A stretch of DNA of 45,863 nt from Leucobacter sp. G161 (GTDB taxonomy: Bacteria; Actinomycetota; Actinomycetes; Actinomycetales; Microbacteriaceae): positions 1 to 45,863 of the forward strand of contig NZ_LOHP01000079.1 in assembly GCF_001482305.1 (NCBI RefSeq), written 5' to 3'. Each line of letters opens with the position of its first letter. Position 1 is the first letter of the stretch. A program made the position numbers and the translations under genes. The notes under the pieces were generated by a model. The model was not told the origin of the DNA and did not search any database. It was given only the letters and a program-made list of their open reading frames with translations. Below are positions 17,165-25,635 of this stretch, piece by piece.

Positions 17165-18541
17165 TCACATTCCCTGCGGCATGTCTTGGAAGCGGGAGTA
17201 GTGACCCTGGAACGCCACTGTGACCGTGCCCGTTGGTCCGTTACGCTGCTTCGCGAGGATGAAGTCTGCTTCTCCCGCACGCGGGTGGTCACGATCGCTT
17301 GCCGCTTCGCGGTGCAGCAGGATGACCATATCTGCGTCCTGCTCGAGCGAGCCTGACTCACGGAGGTCGCTAATCGCGGGCATTTTGTCGGAGCGCTGCT
17401 CGGATGCACGGTTCAGCTGGGACAGCGCAATCACGGGAACATCAAGCTCTTTCGAGAGGAGCTTGAGCGCTCGCGAGAACTCGCTGACCTCCTGCTGTCG
17501 GCTCTCCACACGCTTACCGCTCGAGAGGAGCTGGAGGTAGTCGATCACGACCATCTTCAGACCGTGCTGCTGCTTGAGCCGGCGGCACTTCGCGCGGATC
17601 TCGACGAGCGTGAGGTTCGGGCTGTCGTCGATGTAGAGCGGTGAATCTGCGATGCGGGCTTGCGTCGCGGCGAGCTTCTGGAAGTCGCGGCTGTCGAGGG
17701 CTCCCTTTCGGAGCGTCTGCATCGGGATCGACGCCTCGGCGGCCAGGAGTCGCATCGCGATCTCGGCGCGCCCCATCTCCAACGAGAAAAAGACTGTCGG
17801 CGCGAGGGCGTGAACCGAGGCGTGACGTGCCACATCCATCGCGAGCGTTGACTTACCCATTGCCGGTCGTGCCGCAATGATGATCATTTGGCCGCCAGCG
17901 AAGCCATTGGTCATCGCGTCGAGTTCGCTAAAGCCCGTCGGGACGCCGAGCATGCCCTCAGGCATCGAGTTGGCGCGGTGAATCTCTTCAATGGCGGCGT
18001 CCACCGCTAGGTTCAGCGGGACGTAGTCTTCGCTCTGCGCTTCGCCGGTGACCCCGTAGATCTCCGACTGCGCAGTGTTGACAAGGTCAAGCGCCTCGCC
18101 CTCGCCTGCGTAGCCCATTTGCACGATCCGGGTGCCGGCCTCAACGAGGCGTCGCAAGAGTGCCTTCTCGCCAACGATATCGGCGTAGAAGCCCGCATTC
18201 GCCGCCGTCGGGACGATGCTTGTGAGGGTGTGCAGGTACTCAGCGCCACCGGCACGCTGCAGGTCGCCAGACTTCGAGAGTGCATCCGTGACCGTGATGA
18301 CATCGGTTGGCTCGCCCTGCGAGTAGAGCGAGAGCACCGCTTCATAGATGACCTCGTGCTTGGGAACGTAGAAGTCGTGCCCTTTGAGCACTCCGGTCAC
18401 ATCGGCAACGGCATCCTTCGAGAGCAGCATGCCGCCGAGCGCGCTCTGCTCCGCGAGCAGATCGTACGGAGGGGTGCGTTCGTAGTCTGGGCCCCGTCGT
18501 TCTTCGTCGGGAGACGCGATGCCTAGGTGCGCGATGGACAC
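17165..18541 (-). CDS. dnaB: Replicative DNA helicase
   Basis: This is a 458-residue hexameric helicase loaded at the origin, which unwinds DNA at the fork. The N-terminal primase-interacting domain (about 25-130) begins RTPPYDLLAEQSALGGMLLS. The RecA-like C-domain has Walker A ARPAMGKS (224-231), Walker B MVVIDYLQLL (330-339), and conserved SQLNRASEQRSDKMP and DLRESGSLEQDADMVI. No intein interrupts it, unlike some mycobacterial homologues. The start is GTG at 18541, supported by AAGGAG 8 bases upstream. Upstream lies an unusual cluster of DnaA-box-like sites. Confidence 0.95.
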   Translation of the reverse strand: MSIAHLGIASPDEERRGPDYERTPPYDLLAEQSALGGMLLSKDAVADVTGVLKGHDFYVPKHEVIYEAVLSLYSQGEPTDVITVTDALSKSGDLQRAGGAEYLHTLTSIVPTAANAGFYADIVGEKALLRRLVEAGTRIVQMGYAGEGEALDLVNTAQSEIYGVTGEAQSEDYVPLNLAVDAAIEEIHRANSMPEGMLGVPTGFSELDAMTNGFAGGQMIIIAARPAMGKSTLAMDVARHASVHALAPTVFFSLEMGRAEIAMRLLAAEASIPMQTLRKGALDSRDFQKLAATQARIADSPLYIDDSPNLTLVEIRAKCRRLKQQHGLKMVVIDYLQLLSSGKRVESRQQEVSEFSRALKLLSKELDVPVIALSQLNRASEQRSDKMPAISDLRESGSLEQDADMVILLHREAASDRDHPRAGEADFILAKQRNGPTGTVTVAFQGHYSRFQDMPQGM

Positions 18542-18655
18542 GGTGTGTACTCCTTCAGTGGGGCCTGGCGGCGTTACCTTCTGATGACATACCAGACCTC
18601 AGACATTCACCGTAGGTGCACCCACTCCCGTCCCCAAATATCAACTCCCCACACC

Positions 18656-18849
18656 TGTGGATAACTTTGTGGATATCTACCACAGACACGCCAAACCTTG
18701 TCCACATGAGTGGGGATAACTTGTGGATAGATTTGCGCGAACACCACATACATGCCGTCCGATCAGGCTTTTTTAGTTTCCACAGATACAAAGTTATTCA
18801 ACCTTAAAGTACACGTTGAAGGTTGCCTGTGCCCCGGGCGTGTGGACAA
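18656..18849. promoter_or_regulatory. Cluster of DnaA-box-like 9-mers upstream of dnaB
   Basis: Six 9-mers match TGTGGATAA/TTATCCACA with at most one mismatch: 18656-18664 (perfect), 18668-18676, 18698-18706 (opposite strand), 18711-18719, 18722-18730 and 18841-18849. Two pairs are spaced 11-12 bases, about one helical turn. An AT-rich stretch follows at about 18768-18810. The rest of the 18542-19067 gap shows no gene. This could be a DnaA-controlled dnaB promoter, a DnaA-titration site or an accessory origin element; the sequence alone does not choose. Confidence 0.65.
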
Positions 18850-19067
18850 ATCGTCGCTACTGTTGCCGGCGCTGACCCCCGTCACGAGCGCGCGGTCGAC
18901 CATGCCGTTCACCCGTTGTTCAGGGCCCCAGGAACACCCGCCTGCCGCCCGAAGCAAGGCGAGCGGTGGGGGAAGTCGCCGCCCTGGAGATCACCGCTCA
19001 CCGGGGCGCACAGGGCCTCGCGTCCGCTCGACAGGAGCGGCCGATAGTCGAGCGCCAGATAACGCAA

Positions 19068-19107
19068 ACGAGGCGGGTAGGTTCCAATTGGAACCTACCC
19101 GCCTCGT
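19068..19107 (-). terminator. Perfect 40 bp palindrome, terminator of the rpsF-rplI operon
   Basis: Bases 19068-19107 form a perfect self-complementary palindrome centred between 19087 and 19088 (arms read ACGAGGCGGGTAGG..., centre CCAATTGG). It begins 22 bases past the rplI stop on the minus strand. The transcript would fold into a long GC-rich hairpin followed by CGUUUGCGUU, a weak U-tract. Terminator function is likely from position. Confidence 0.7.
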
Positions 19108-19129
19108 AAGAGAGCGGTTATCGCGGAGC

Positions 19130-19579
19130 TTAGCGCTGCGTGATGACCTGCAGCGTTACCTGAGCGTCGACACCCTCGTGAAGGTGGATCGTCGCCTGGT
19201 ACTCACCGGTCGTCTTGATCGACGGGAGCGAGATCTTGCGCTTGTCGACCTCGCCGAGGCCTGCCTCCGAGACGGCTGCAGCAACTGCGGCCGGCTTGAT
19301 CGAACCGAAGAGGCGTCCGCCAACTCCAGCCTTCGAGTGGAGACGGACCTTGTTCGACTCGAGAGTCGCCTTGAGTGCCTGTGCGTCCTCGACCGATGCG
19401 AGTGCGCGAGCGTCGCGTGCCTTCTGAAGCTGCGCAACCTGGGCCGCGCCACCGCGGGTCCAGTTCACTGCGTAGCCCTTGGGTACGAGGAAGTTACGTG
19501 CATAGCCGTTCTTGACCTCGACTACGTCACCTGCGGAACCGAGGCCACGGACCTCGTGCGTGAGAATTACTTTCGCCAT
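19130..19579 (-). CDS. rplI: 50S ribosomal protein L9
   Basis: This 149-residue protein binds 23S rRNA at the base of the L1 stalk. The N-terminal domain starts [25 protein letters not shown] and contains [13 protein letters not shown] (about 25-38). A long connecting helix leads to the C-terminal domain, with [15 protein letters not shown]. Length is normal. It is the last gene of the rpsF-ssb-rpsR-rplI operon, 12 bases after rpsR. Confidence 0.97.
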   Translation of the reverse strand: MAKVILTHEVRGLGSAGDVVEVKNGYARNFLVPKGYAVNWTRGGAAQVAQLQKARDARALASVEDAQALKATLESNKVRLHSKAGVGGRLFGSIKPAAVAAAVSEAGLGEVDKRKISLPSIKTTGEYQATIHLHEGVDAQVTLQVITQR

Positions 19580-19591
19580 GATGGTCTCTCC

Positions 19592-19852
19592 TTAGCGGCC
19601 GGAGCCGGCGTAGGGGAGGAGGGCCATCTCGCGGGCATTCTTCACTGCCTTCGCGATCAAACGCTGCTCCTGAACGGATACGCCGGTAATACGGCGGGCG
19701 CGGATCTTTCCACGCTCTGAAATAAACTTGCGAAGCGTCTGGACGTCCTTGTAATCAATGACGCCAACGGTCTGCTTCTTCGCTGGTGCTGCCGCCTTCG
19801 CGTTCTTTCCGCGAGCCGGCTTGCGGCTTGCACCGCTTGACTTGCCTGCCAT
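19592..19852 (-). CDS. rpsR: 30S ribosomal protein S18
   Basis: This 86-residue protein pairs with S6 on the small-subunit platform. The family core [23 protein letters not shown] is at about residues 32-54, followed by [26 protein letters not shown]. The N-terminal tail is Lys/Ala rich. The protein contains no cysteine, so it is the zinc-independent (C-minus) type of S18. That appears ordinary for this lineage when in the main operon. It lies between ssb and rplI. Confidence 0.96.
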   Translation of the reverse strand: MAGKSSGASRKPARGKNAKAAAPAKKQTVGVIDYKDVQTLRKFISERGKIRARRITGVSVQEQRLIAKAVKNAREMALLPYAGSGR

Positions 19853-19905
19853 GATGGTCTCTTTTCGTGATGCGTCCCGGTGCGACCCGGAACAAAATTG
19901 CTGTC

Positions 19906-20454
19906 TTAGAAGGGCTGCTCGTCGTCGAAACCGCCACCGAAATCGGAGGAGGTCGTCGACGGCGCGGATCCGCCCTGGCCCGAATTGGTCCAGGGGTTAT
20001 CCTGCTGCGGCTGCTGTGGCTGCGCCCAGCCCGACTGGCCCTGGGGCTGTCCGCCACCAGCGCCACCGAAGCCGCCAACCTGACCACGTGCTGCGCCTCG
20101 CGTCACCTGTGCGGTAGCGAAACGGAGCGACGGCCCAACCTCTTCAACCTCAAGGTCGAGAGAGGTGCGCTGCTGGCCCTGGTTATCGGTGTAGCTGCGC
20201 TGGGTCAGACGACCCTGCACAATAACTCGCATGCCCTTCGTGAGCGACGCCGCGATGTTATCGGCGTACTCACCGTAAGCGCGGCAGCCGAGCCACAGCG
20301 CTTCGCCGTCCGACCAGTCTCCGGACTGACGATCGCGCACGCGCGGAGTCGAGGCGATACGGAACGTCACCCACGACTTACCGGCCTGGCTCACGCGAGG
20401 CTCAGGGTCGGCAACAAGGTTACCGACGACAGTGATCAGCGGCTCGCCGGCCAT
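19906..20454 (-). CDS. ssb: Single-stranded DNA-binding protein
   Basis: This 182-residue SSB has an N-terminal OB fold (about 1-110) with [27 protein letters not shown] and [20 protein letters not shown] Gly/Gln-rich flexible linker (about 118-165) leads to the acidic protein-docking tip DDEQPF at the C-terminus. It protects single-stranded DNA and recruits replication and repair proteins. It begins 3 bases after the rpsF stop, inside the ribosomal operon, an arrangement common in Actinobacteria. Confidence 0.96.
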   Translation of the reverse strand: MAGEPLITVVGNLVADPEPRVSQAGKSWVTFRIASTPRVRDRQSGDWSDGEALWLGCRAYGEYADNIAASLTKGMRVIVQGRLTQRSYTDNQGQQRTSLDLEVEEVGPSLRFATAQVTRGAARGQVGGFGGAGGGQPQGQSGWAQPQQPQQDNPWTNSGQGGSAPSTTSSDFGGGFDDEQPF

Positions 20455-20457
20455 GGG

Positions 20458-20820
20458 CTATGCGCTCGCCTTGGCGGCAGCGCGAGCTGCCTTGGCTGCG
20501 TCGCGCTTCGACTGTGCGGCGCGCTGAGCGATGAGCTCGTCTGCACGGAGCACCTTCGTGCGGATGACAGCCTCGGACAGGCCCAGCTGGCGATCAAGCT
20601 CAGCGGTGGCCTCGGGGGTCGCGGTGAAGTTCACCACAACGTAGATCCCCTCGGTCTGCTTGTTGATCTCGTAGGCAAAACGACGCTTGCCCCAGATGTC
20701 GATGTTCTCGATCTCGCCGTTCGCGTTGCGAATAACAGAGAGGAACTTCTCCATGCTGGGAGCCACGGTGCGCTCGTCGATACCGGGATCGAGGATCACC
20801 ATGAGTTCGTAAGGATGCAT
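20458..20820 (-). CDS. rpsF: 30S ribosomal protein S6
   Basis: This 120-residue protein begins [22 protein letters not shown]. It has the family segments [27 protein letters not shown] and a C-terminal Ala/Lys-rich tail. The start is ATG at 20818-20820, preceded by AAGGAGGTG, one of the strongest ribosome-binding sites in the window; the longer open frame is rejected. It is the first gene of the rpsF-ssb-rpsR-rplI operon. Confidence 0.96.
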   Translation of the reverse strand: MHPYELMVILDPGIDERTVAPSMEKFLSVIRNANGEIENIDIWGKRRFAYEINKQTEGIYVVVNFTATPEATAELDRQLGLSEAVIRTKVLRADELIAQRAAQSKRDAAKAARAAAKASA

Positions 20821-20848
20821 TACTGACCCACCTCCTTCGGACTTCACG

Positions 20849-20867
20849 GCCACAGGATTTCTGTGGC
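20849..20867 (-). promoter_or_regulatory. Stem-loop in the rpsF leader
   Basis: On the minus strand GCCACAG-AAATC-CTGTGGC is a perfect 7 bp stem with a 5-base loop, 29 bases before the rpsF ATG. S6:S18 autoregulatory leader RNAs occur at this place in many bacteria, but I cannot confirm the conserved motif here. Confidence 0.4.
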
Positions 20868-20963
20868 AGGAGGGTGTTTTTGCATCGTGTCTGAGCGTTC
20901 AGCAGAGTGCTTTACGCACAGACAACCTCAGTAGCCTACCACCCTCAGCCCTAGAGTGGTGCC

Positions 20964-22172
20964 ATGCGGATCGCTTTAGTTTCGATGCACACCTCGCCGA
21001 CGGAGGTTGCCGGTTCCGGGGATGCCGGTGGAATGAACGTCGTCATTGCCGAGGCTGCGGCCGCGCTCGCGGCCCGCAACCACGACGTGGTGGTGGTGAC
21101 ACGCGCTTCACAGAGCGTGCCAGCTGGGGAACGGCCGCTGGGGGAGATGCACGGCGAACAGCCACAGCGGTGCCCTCAGCTCGTCGCCCTGAATGCGGGC
21201 GCCCCAGTGCTGGCGAAGGCCGAACTGCCGCGCGTCGTATCGGCATTCGCGGACGGCCTGCGGCGGCTCGGCCCCTTCGATGCCGTCCACGCGCACTACT
21301 GGTTGAGTGGCCTCGCAGCTCGCCGCGCATATGGTGCGCAAGGCCCCCGGCTCGCCATGACGTTTCACACCCTTGCCGCGCACAAGAACGCCCTCCTCGC
21401 CCCAGGCGCCCGCCCGGAACCTGAGGAACGCGTCGCCGCTGAGCGTGAACTCACCTCGGCAAGCTTCGTCGTCGCTGGCAGCCGCAGCGAGCTCGGGGGA
21501 GTCACGGAGTTCTCGGGGACCCCGGGCCTGGGGAGCGCAGTCGTGCACCCCGGAGTGGATACCGCGCTGTTCCGGCCAGAGACACGGCGGCCCGAGGGCG
21601 ACGCGCCGCTGCGCATCACTGTGCTCGGTCGCGTGCAGCCACTCAAGGGGCAGGACCTCGCGATCCGGGCCGCAGCGGCGCTCGCCATCACTGATCCGAG
21701 ACTGTTTGCGCGCACCGAGTGGCTCATCGCGGGGGAGCCGACCCCCGACGCAATCGCATACGCCGCAGGCCTGCGCACGTTGGCGGTCGAGCTCGGTGTG
21801 TCCGAACGAGTACGGTTCTTGCCAGCCCAATCACGCGCTTCGGCCGCGGCCCTTCTCGCATCGAGCGCCGTGGTGCTCGTCCCCTCGCATTCCGAGACGT
21901 TTGGGCTCACCGCGCTTGAGGCGGCGTCGTGCGGCGTTCCCGTGATCGCGGCGGGGCACACCGGGTTGCTGGAGGCAGTGCCCGCGGGCGCCGGGGGAAT
22001 TCACATGGTCGGCCGGGATCCGCACGCCTGGGCGCTGGAGATCGCGGATCTTCTCCGGGATCCCCAGCGACGCGCATCGCTCGGCGCCGCTGGGAGACAG
22101 CACGCGCGTGCGCACGACTGGCGTGCGCACGCGGCGGCGCTGGAGGGCATCTACGAGCAGCTCGCGAAGTAG
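20964..22172 (+). CDS. mshA: Family 4 glycosyltransferase, MshA-like (D-inositol-3-phosphate glycosyltransferase)
   Basis: This 402-residue GT-B enzyme has an N-terminal Rossmann domain beginning RIALVSMHTSPTEVAGSGDAGGMNV; the DAGGMNV loop is characteristic of MshA and sucrose-phosphate-synthase-like GT4 enzymes. The C-terminal GT4 domain (about 205-395) has TVLGRVQPLKGQDLAIRAA, PSHSETFGLTALEAASCGVP (donor-binding E-x7-E) and a final DWRAHAAALEGIYEQ. MshA joins GlcNAc to inositol-3-phosphate in mycothiol synthesis. ino1 and mshB next door support this call. A TAGAGT hexamer 6 bases before the ATG suggests a leaderless mRNA. Another GT4 activity cannot be excluded. Confidence 0.7.
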   Translation: MRIALVSMHTSPTEVAGSGDAGGMNVVIAEAAAALAARNHDVVVVTRASQSVPAGERPLGEMHGEQPQRCPQLVALNAGAPVLAKAELPRVVSAFADGLRRLGPFDAVHAHYWLSGLAARRAYGAQGPRLAMTFHTLAAHKNALLAPGARPEPEERVAAERELTSASFVVAGSRSELGGVTEFSGTPGLGSAVVHPGVDTALFRPETRRPEGDAPLRITVLGRVQPLKGQDLAIRAAAALAITDPRLFARTEWLIAGEPTPDAIAYAAGLRTLAVELGVSERVRFLPAQSRASAAALLASSAVVLVPSHSETFGLTALEAASCGVPVIAAGHTGLLEAVPAGAGGIHMVGRDPHAWALEIADLLRDPQRRASLGAAGRQHARAHDWRAHAAALEGIYEQLAK

Positions 22173-22187
22173 CGCCGCAGAGCGGCG
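22173..22187. terminator. Short hairpin between convergent genes
   Basis: CGCCGC-AGA-GCGGCG forms a 6 bp GC stem starting right after the glycosyltransferase stop and 3 bases short of the ino1 stop. It may end both transcripts. No T-tract is present. Confidence 0.4.
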
Positions 22188-22190
22188 TGG

Positions 22191-23258
22191 TTACGCGCCG
22201 GCGATGAACGCTTCGAGTTCCGCGCGCGCCTCGTCGTCCGGCTTCTGCACCGGAGGCGACTTCATGAAGTACGCGGAAGCCGCCTCGACCGGGCCACCGT
22301 GGCCACGATCGAGTGCGACCTTTGCGGTGCGGATCGCGTCGATCATTGTGCCTGCCGAGTTCGGCGAATCCCACACCTCAAGCTTGTACTCGAGCATCAT
22401 CGGCACGTCACCGAAGCCGCGGCCCTCAAGTCGCACAAAGGCGAACTTGCGGTCCTCAAGCCACGGCACGTGGTCGCTCGGCCCGACGTGCACGTCCTCG
22501 GCCGGCAGGTCTGCAACGATGTTTGACGTGACGGCCTGGGTCTTCGAGATCTTCTTCGAGTGCAGACGGCTCCGCTCCAGCATGTTCTTGAAGTCCATGT
22601 TGCCGCCGACGTTCAACTGGTACGTGTGATCGAGTGCGATGCCGCGGCTTTCAAGCAGCCGCGCAAGCACACGGTGCGTGATCGTCGCGCCGACCTGGCT
22701 CTTGATGTCGTCCCCGACGATCGGCAGCCCCGCCTCGGTGAACTTTGCAGCCCACTCCGGATCACTCGCAATAAATACGGGGATCGCGTTGACAAAGGCG
22801 ACGCCGGCCTCAAGCGCGGCCTGCGCGTAGAACTTCACGGCCTCCTCGCTCCCGACGGGGAGGTAACAGGCAAGCACTTCAGCACCTGAATCGCGGAGGG
22901 CCTGTGCCACGTCGACGGGGGTCACCGGCGACTCCACGACCTCATCGCGGTAGTACTCGCCGAGACCGTCGTAGGTCGGAGCACGGAGTACTTCAAGACC
23001 GATGTGCGGAACCTCGGAGAACTTGATGGTGTTGTTCCGGCCGGCCCAGATCGCTTCCGACAGGTCCTTTCCGACCTTTTCAACGTCGACGTCGAACGCG
23101 GCGACGAACTCGAGATCCGAGACGTGGTGGCCCCCGAGTCGTACGTGCATCAGCCCGGGAACCTCCGCGTCGTCAGCTGCGTCACGGTAATACTCGACAC
23201 CTTGCACGAGTGAGCTCACGCAGTTTCCAATTCCCGCGAGGGCGACCTTCACACTCAT
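22191..23258 (-). CDS. ino1: Inositol-3-phosphate synthase (actinobacterial type)
   Basis: This 355-residue NAD-dependent enzyme makes myo-inositol phosphate from glucose 6-phosphate, supplying mycothiol and inositol lipids. Markers are the dinucleotide motif [18 protein letters not shown] (about 3-20), [31 protein letters not shown] and [18 protein letters not shown]. The length fits the short actinobacterial Ino1. ATG at 23256-23258 is preferred to the longer frame because the Rossmann motif then begins at residue 3. It follows mshB by 83 bases on the same strand and converges on the mshA-like gene. Confidence 0.92.
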   Translation of the reverse strand: MSVKVALAGIGNCVSSLVQGVEYYRDAADDAEVPGLMHVRLGGHHVSDLEFVAAFDVDVEKVGKDLSEAIWAGRNNTIKFSEVPHIGLEVLRAPTYDGLGEYYRDEVVESPVTPVDVAQALRDSGAEVLACYLPVGSEEAVKFYAQAALEAGVAFVNAIPVFIASDPEWAAKFTEAGLPIVGDDIKSQVGATITHRVLARLLESRGIALDHTYQLNVGGNMDFKNMLERSRLHSKKISKTQAVTSNIVADLPAEDVHVGPSDHVPWLEDRKFAFVRLEGRGFGDVPMMLEYKLEVWDSPNSAGTMIDAIRTAKVALDRGHGGPVEAASAYFMKSPPVQKPDDEARAELEAFIAGA

Positions 23259-23341
23259 CGATACCCCAATTTCTTTCTGTGCGGGCAACAAGCCCAACTG
23301 TCTACCTTAATCGCCGTTGCACGGCTTGAACATTTTGGTGC

Positions 23342-24145
23342 TTACGGCGCGGGCGTGAACCGGAACGCTTCGACGGCTGCAATCGCCTGTCGCTGTCCTC
23401 CGACGTGCACGATCTCGTCGCCGTCGACCGTGAGTTGCGTCGCATACGCGCGGAGCGCAACGACTTTGCGGTCGAGCCACGGCGTCACGTCGTGCACCTC
23501 GAGCAGCGCGGGGGAGTCGCCCGAGTCCTGCCCCTGCTCCGCAGGGTCATCGCTCACGATTTCCCAGAACGGCAGTTCCAGGGCAGCTGCCACCGCGCGT
23601 GCAATGCGGTGTGCGTGGACGTGATCCGGGTGCCCGTAGCCACCGCCGTCGTCGTAGCTCACGATTGCCCCGGCGCCGGCGCCGTGCGCCGCCGCGAGAA
23701 GGTCGTTGAGTGACTCGACAGCGGGAACGCTCGTGAGCGCGTCAGCAGTTGCGTCGGTTCCGGGACCGGCGAGGCCGTCGGCCTGCCAAGCCATACCGGA
23801 ATCCTCGTAGATCGTCGGCGGAAGGCCCTCGGCTCTCGCGGGCGGCACCCCGAGGAATGCGTGGCGTTCGACGCCGAGCATCGCGAGCGCCGCGGCGAGC
23901 TCAGCCTGCCGGTGGGGTGCGAGCCCGTCCGTCCCCGCGAGATGAGCGAGGGGACCGTCAACGACCTCACCACGCTCGCCACGCGTGAGCGTCACGACGA
24001 GCGGCTCCAACCCGGCCTCAGCGAGCGCTGCGAGCGTTCCACCGGTCGCGATCGTCTCGTCGTCGGGGTGCGCGTGCACGAACATCACACGCTTCGCGCC
24101 CGAGAACCACTTCGAGATTTCTGTGTCCACACCAGCCCTAACCAT
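23342..24145 (-). CDS. mshB: Mycothiol deacetylase (PIG-L family)
   Basis: This 267-residue zinc deacetylase removes acetyl from GlcNAc-inositol, the second committed mycothiol step. The zinc and catalytic motif HAHPDDE begins near residue 24 (His26, Asp28-29), and the third ligand is in GGGYGHPDHVHAH. The MshB-like EDSGMAWQ lies between them. Reading upstream of the chosen ATG at 24143-24145 would overlap cca deeply; this ATG overlaps the cca stop by 8 bases and has GAGGA 5 bases upstream. It is somewhat shorter than the roughly 300-residue mycobacterial enzyme. The related mycothiol conjugate amidase (Mca) is the main alternative. Confidence 0.82.
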   Translation of the reverse strand: MVRAGVDTEISKWFSGAKRVMFVHAHPDDETIATGGTLAALAEAGLEPLVVTLTRGERGEVVDGPLAHLAGTDGLAPHRQAELAAALAMLGVERHAFLGVPPARAEGLPPTIYEDSGMAWQADGLAGPGTDATADALTSVPAVESLNDLLAAAHGAGAGAIVSYDDGGGYGHPDHVHAHRIARAVAAALELPFWEIVSDDPAEQGQDSGDSPALLEVHDVTPWLDRKVVALRAYATQLTVDGDEIVHVGGQRQAIAAVEAFRFTPAP

Positions 24146-25619
24146 TCGCGTCCTCAGTCTGTTCCCGATACCACTCGAACAGGCGCTCAGCCGCCGCTGC
24201 CTCACCGATGAGCCCCTCATCGAGACGCACCTCGAGCAGGTGCGCGTATGCGCGACCGACGAGGGGTCCGGGCGGGATCTCCAACAGCCGCATAATCGCG
24301 GCGCCGTCAAGCTCCGGGCGTACTGCAGCGAGTTCTTCCTGCTCGGCAAGCTCCCCGATCCGCCGCTCGATGTCGTCGTATGCGTGCTCGAGCCGCTCCG
24401 CCTTCCGGCGATTGCGTGTGGTCACGTCTGCGCGGGTGAGGATGTGCAGTTGTTCGAGCTCGCCCCCGGCATCGCGCACGTATCGTCGCACCGCCGAATC
24501 CGTCCACTGCTGATCGCTGTATCCGAAAAATCTCAGGTGCAATTCAACGAGTCGCGCGACCCGCTTCACCGTGGTGTTGTCGAATCGCAGTTCTCGGAGC
24601 CGCTTCTTCGTGAGCTTCGCCCCGACGATGTCATGGTGGTGGAACGTCACTCCGCCACCTTCGAAGCGCCGCGTCGCCGGCTTGCCGATGTCATGGAGAA
24701 GCGCTGCGAGCCGGAGCACCAGGTCCGGCTCAAATGGCTCACCCGAGGCAACATCGTGCCGTGCGGTCTCCAGCTCAATGGCCTGCCGGAGCACAGTGAG
24801 GCTGTGCTGATACACATCCTTGTGGCGCCCGTGATCGTCCTGCGTGGTGAGCAGCGCGACGAGTTCTGGCAGGAATCGCTCGGCAAGCCCCGTCTCCACG
24901 AGCAGTTCCAGCCCGGGAACGGGATCAGCGGTCAGCAGGAGCTTCGTGAGTTCGTCGCGCACCCGTTCCGCGGAAATGATGTCGAGCCGGTCCGCAAACA
25001 GCACCATCGCGGCCTCGGTCTCGGGCGCCACCTCGAATCCGAGCTGGGACACGAATCGCGCGGCTCGCAGCATCCGCAGTGGATCGTCGGTGAAGGATGC
25101 TTCCGGCGAGGCCGGCGTGACGATGCGCTGCGCGAGCAAGTCTTCGACGCCGTTCGACACATCGACGAGCTTGAGCTCGGGCAGCAGAAGAGCGAGCGCG
25201 TTCATGGTGAAGTCTCGCCGGACAAGATCACCCTCGATCGTGTCCCCGAAGCTCACCTCGGGCTTTCGGGAGTCGTCGCGATACGTATCAGCCCGGTACG
25301 TGGTGATCTCGACCTGCTCGCCGTGCACCTGCGCGGCAATCGTGCCGAAGTCGCGGCCGACGTCCCAAATGTTTTTCGTGAGCGTCTCGAGCACCGCGCG
25401 AGTTTCATCGGGGCGTGCCGAGGTCGTGAAGTCAAGGTCGGTCACTGGGCGGCCGAGCATCGCGTCACGCACCGGCCCGCCGACGAGCGCAAACTCGTAT
25501 CCGGCGTCAGCAAATGCCTGCGCAAGGGTCGCCACTGGGCGGGACTCGGCGATCTGCCGGAGCGCGGTCATAGATTCTGCAAGAGAAAGCACCCACTCAG
25601 GGTACCGGGGCTGAGACAT
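24138..25619 (-). CDS. cca: CCA tRNA nucleotidyltransferase
   Basis: This 493-residue class II nucleotidyltransferase adds or repairs the 3' CCA of tRNAs; both tRNAs in this window lack an encoded CCA. The catalytic head has FALVGGPVRD (44-52) and DLDF (61-64), then the nucleotide-selecting region RRDFTMNALAL. A C-terminal HD domain carries LLHDIGKP and FHHHDIVGAKL. Alternative poly(A) polymerase activity is unlikely with this motif set. The ATG at 25617-25619 is only 16 bases from the divergent DUF6049-type gene, leaving almost no leader. It is followed by overlapping mshB. Confidence 0.92.
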   Translation of the reverse strand: MSQPRYPEWVLSLAESMTALRQIAESRPVATLAQAFADAGYEFALVGGPVRDAMLGRPVTDLDFTTSARPDETRAVLETLTKNIWDVGRDFGTIAAQVHGEQVEITTYRADTYRDDSRKPEVSFGDTIEGDLVRRDFTMNALALLLPELKLVDVSNGVEDLLAQRIVTPASPEASFTDDPLRMLRAARFVSQLGFEVAPETEAAMVLFADRLDIISAERVRDELTKLLLTADPVPGLELLVETGLAERFLPELVALLTTQDDHGRHKDVYQHSLTVLRQAIELETARHDVASGEPFEPDLVLRLAALLHDIGKPATRRFEGGGVTFHHHDIVGAKLTKKRLRELRFDNTTVKRVARLVELHLRFFGYSDQQWTDSAVRRYVRDAGGELEQLHILTRADVTTRNRRKAERLEHAYDDIERRIGELAEQEELAAVRPELDGAAIMRLLEIPPGPLVGRAYAHLLEVRLDEGLIGEAAAAERLFEWYREQTEDANG

Positions 25620-25622
25620 CTC

Positions 25623-25628
25623 TACACT
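25623..25628 (+). promoter_or_regulatory. -10 element of a probable leaderless promoter
   Basis: TACACT lies 7 bases before the ATG of the DUF6049-type gene, the spacing expected when transcription starts at or beside the start codon. The opposite gene (cca) starts 16 bases away, so the promoters must overlap each other's coding sequence. Confidence 0.5.
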
Positions 25629-25635
25629 TACTCAC

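Noticed and set aside
19592..19852. S18 without cysteines as a zinc-starvation paralogue
   Set aside because: It sits in the main rpsF-ssb-rpsR-rplI operon with no Zur-like site seen, so it is probably the ordinary S18 of this lineage.
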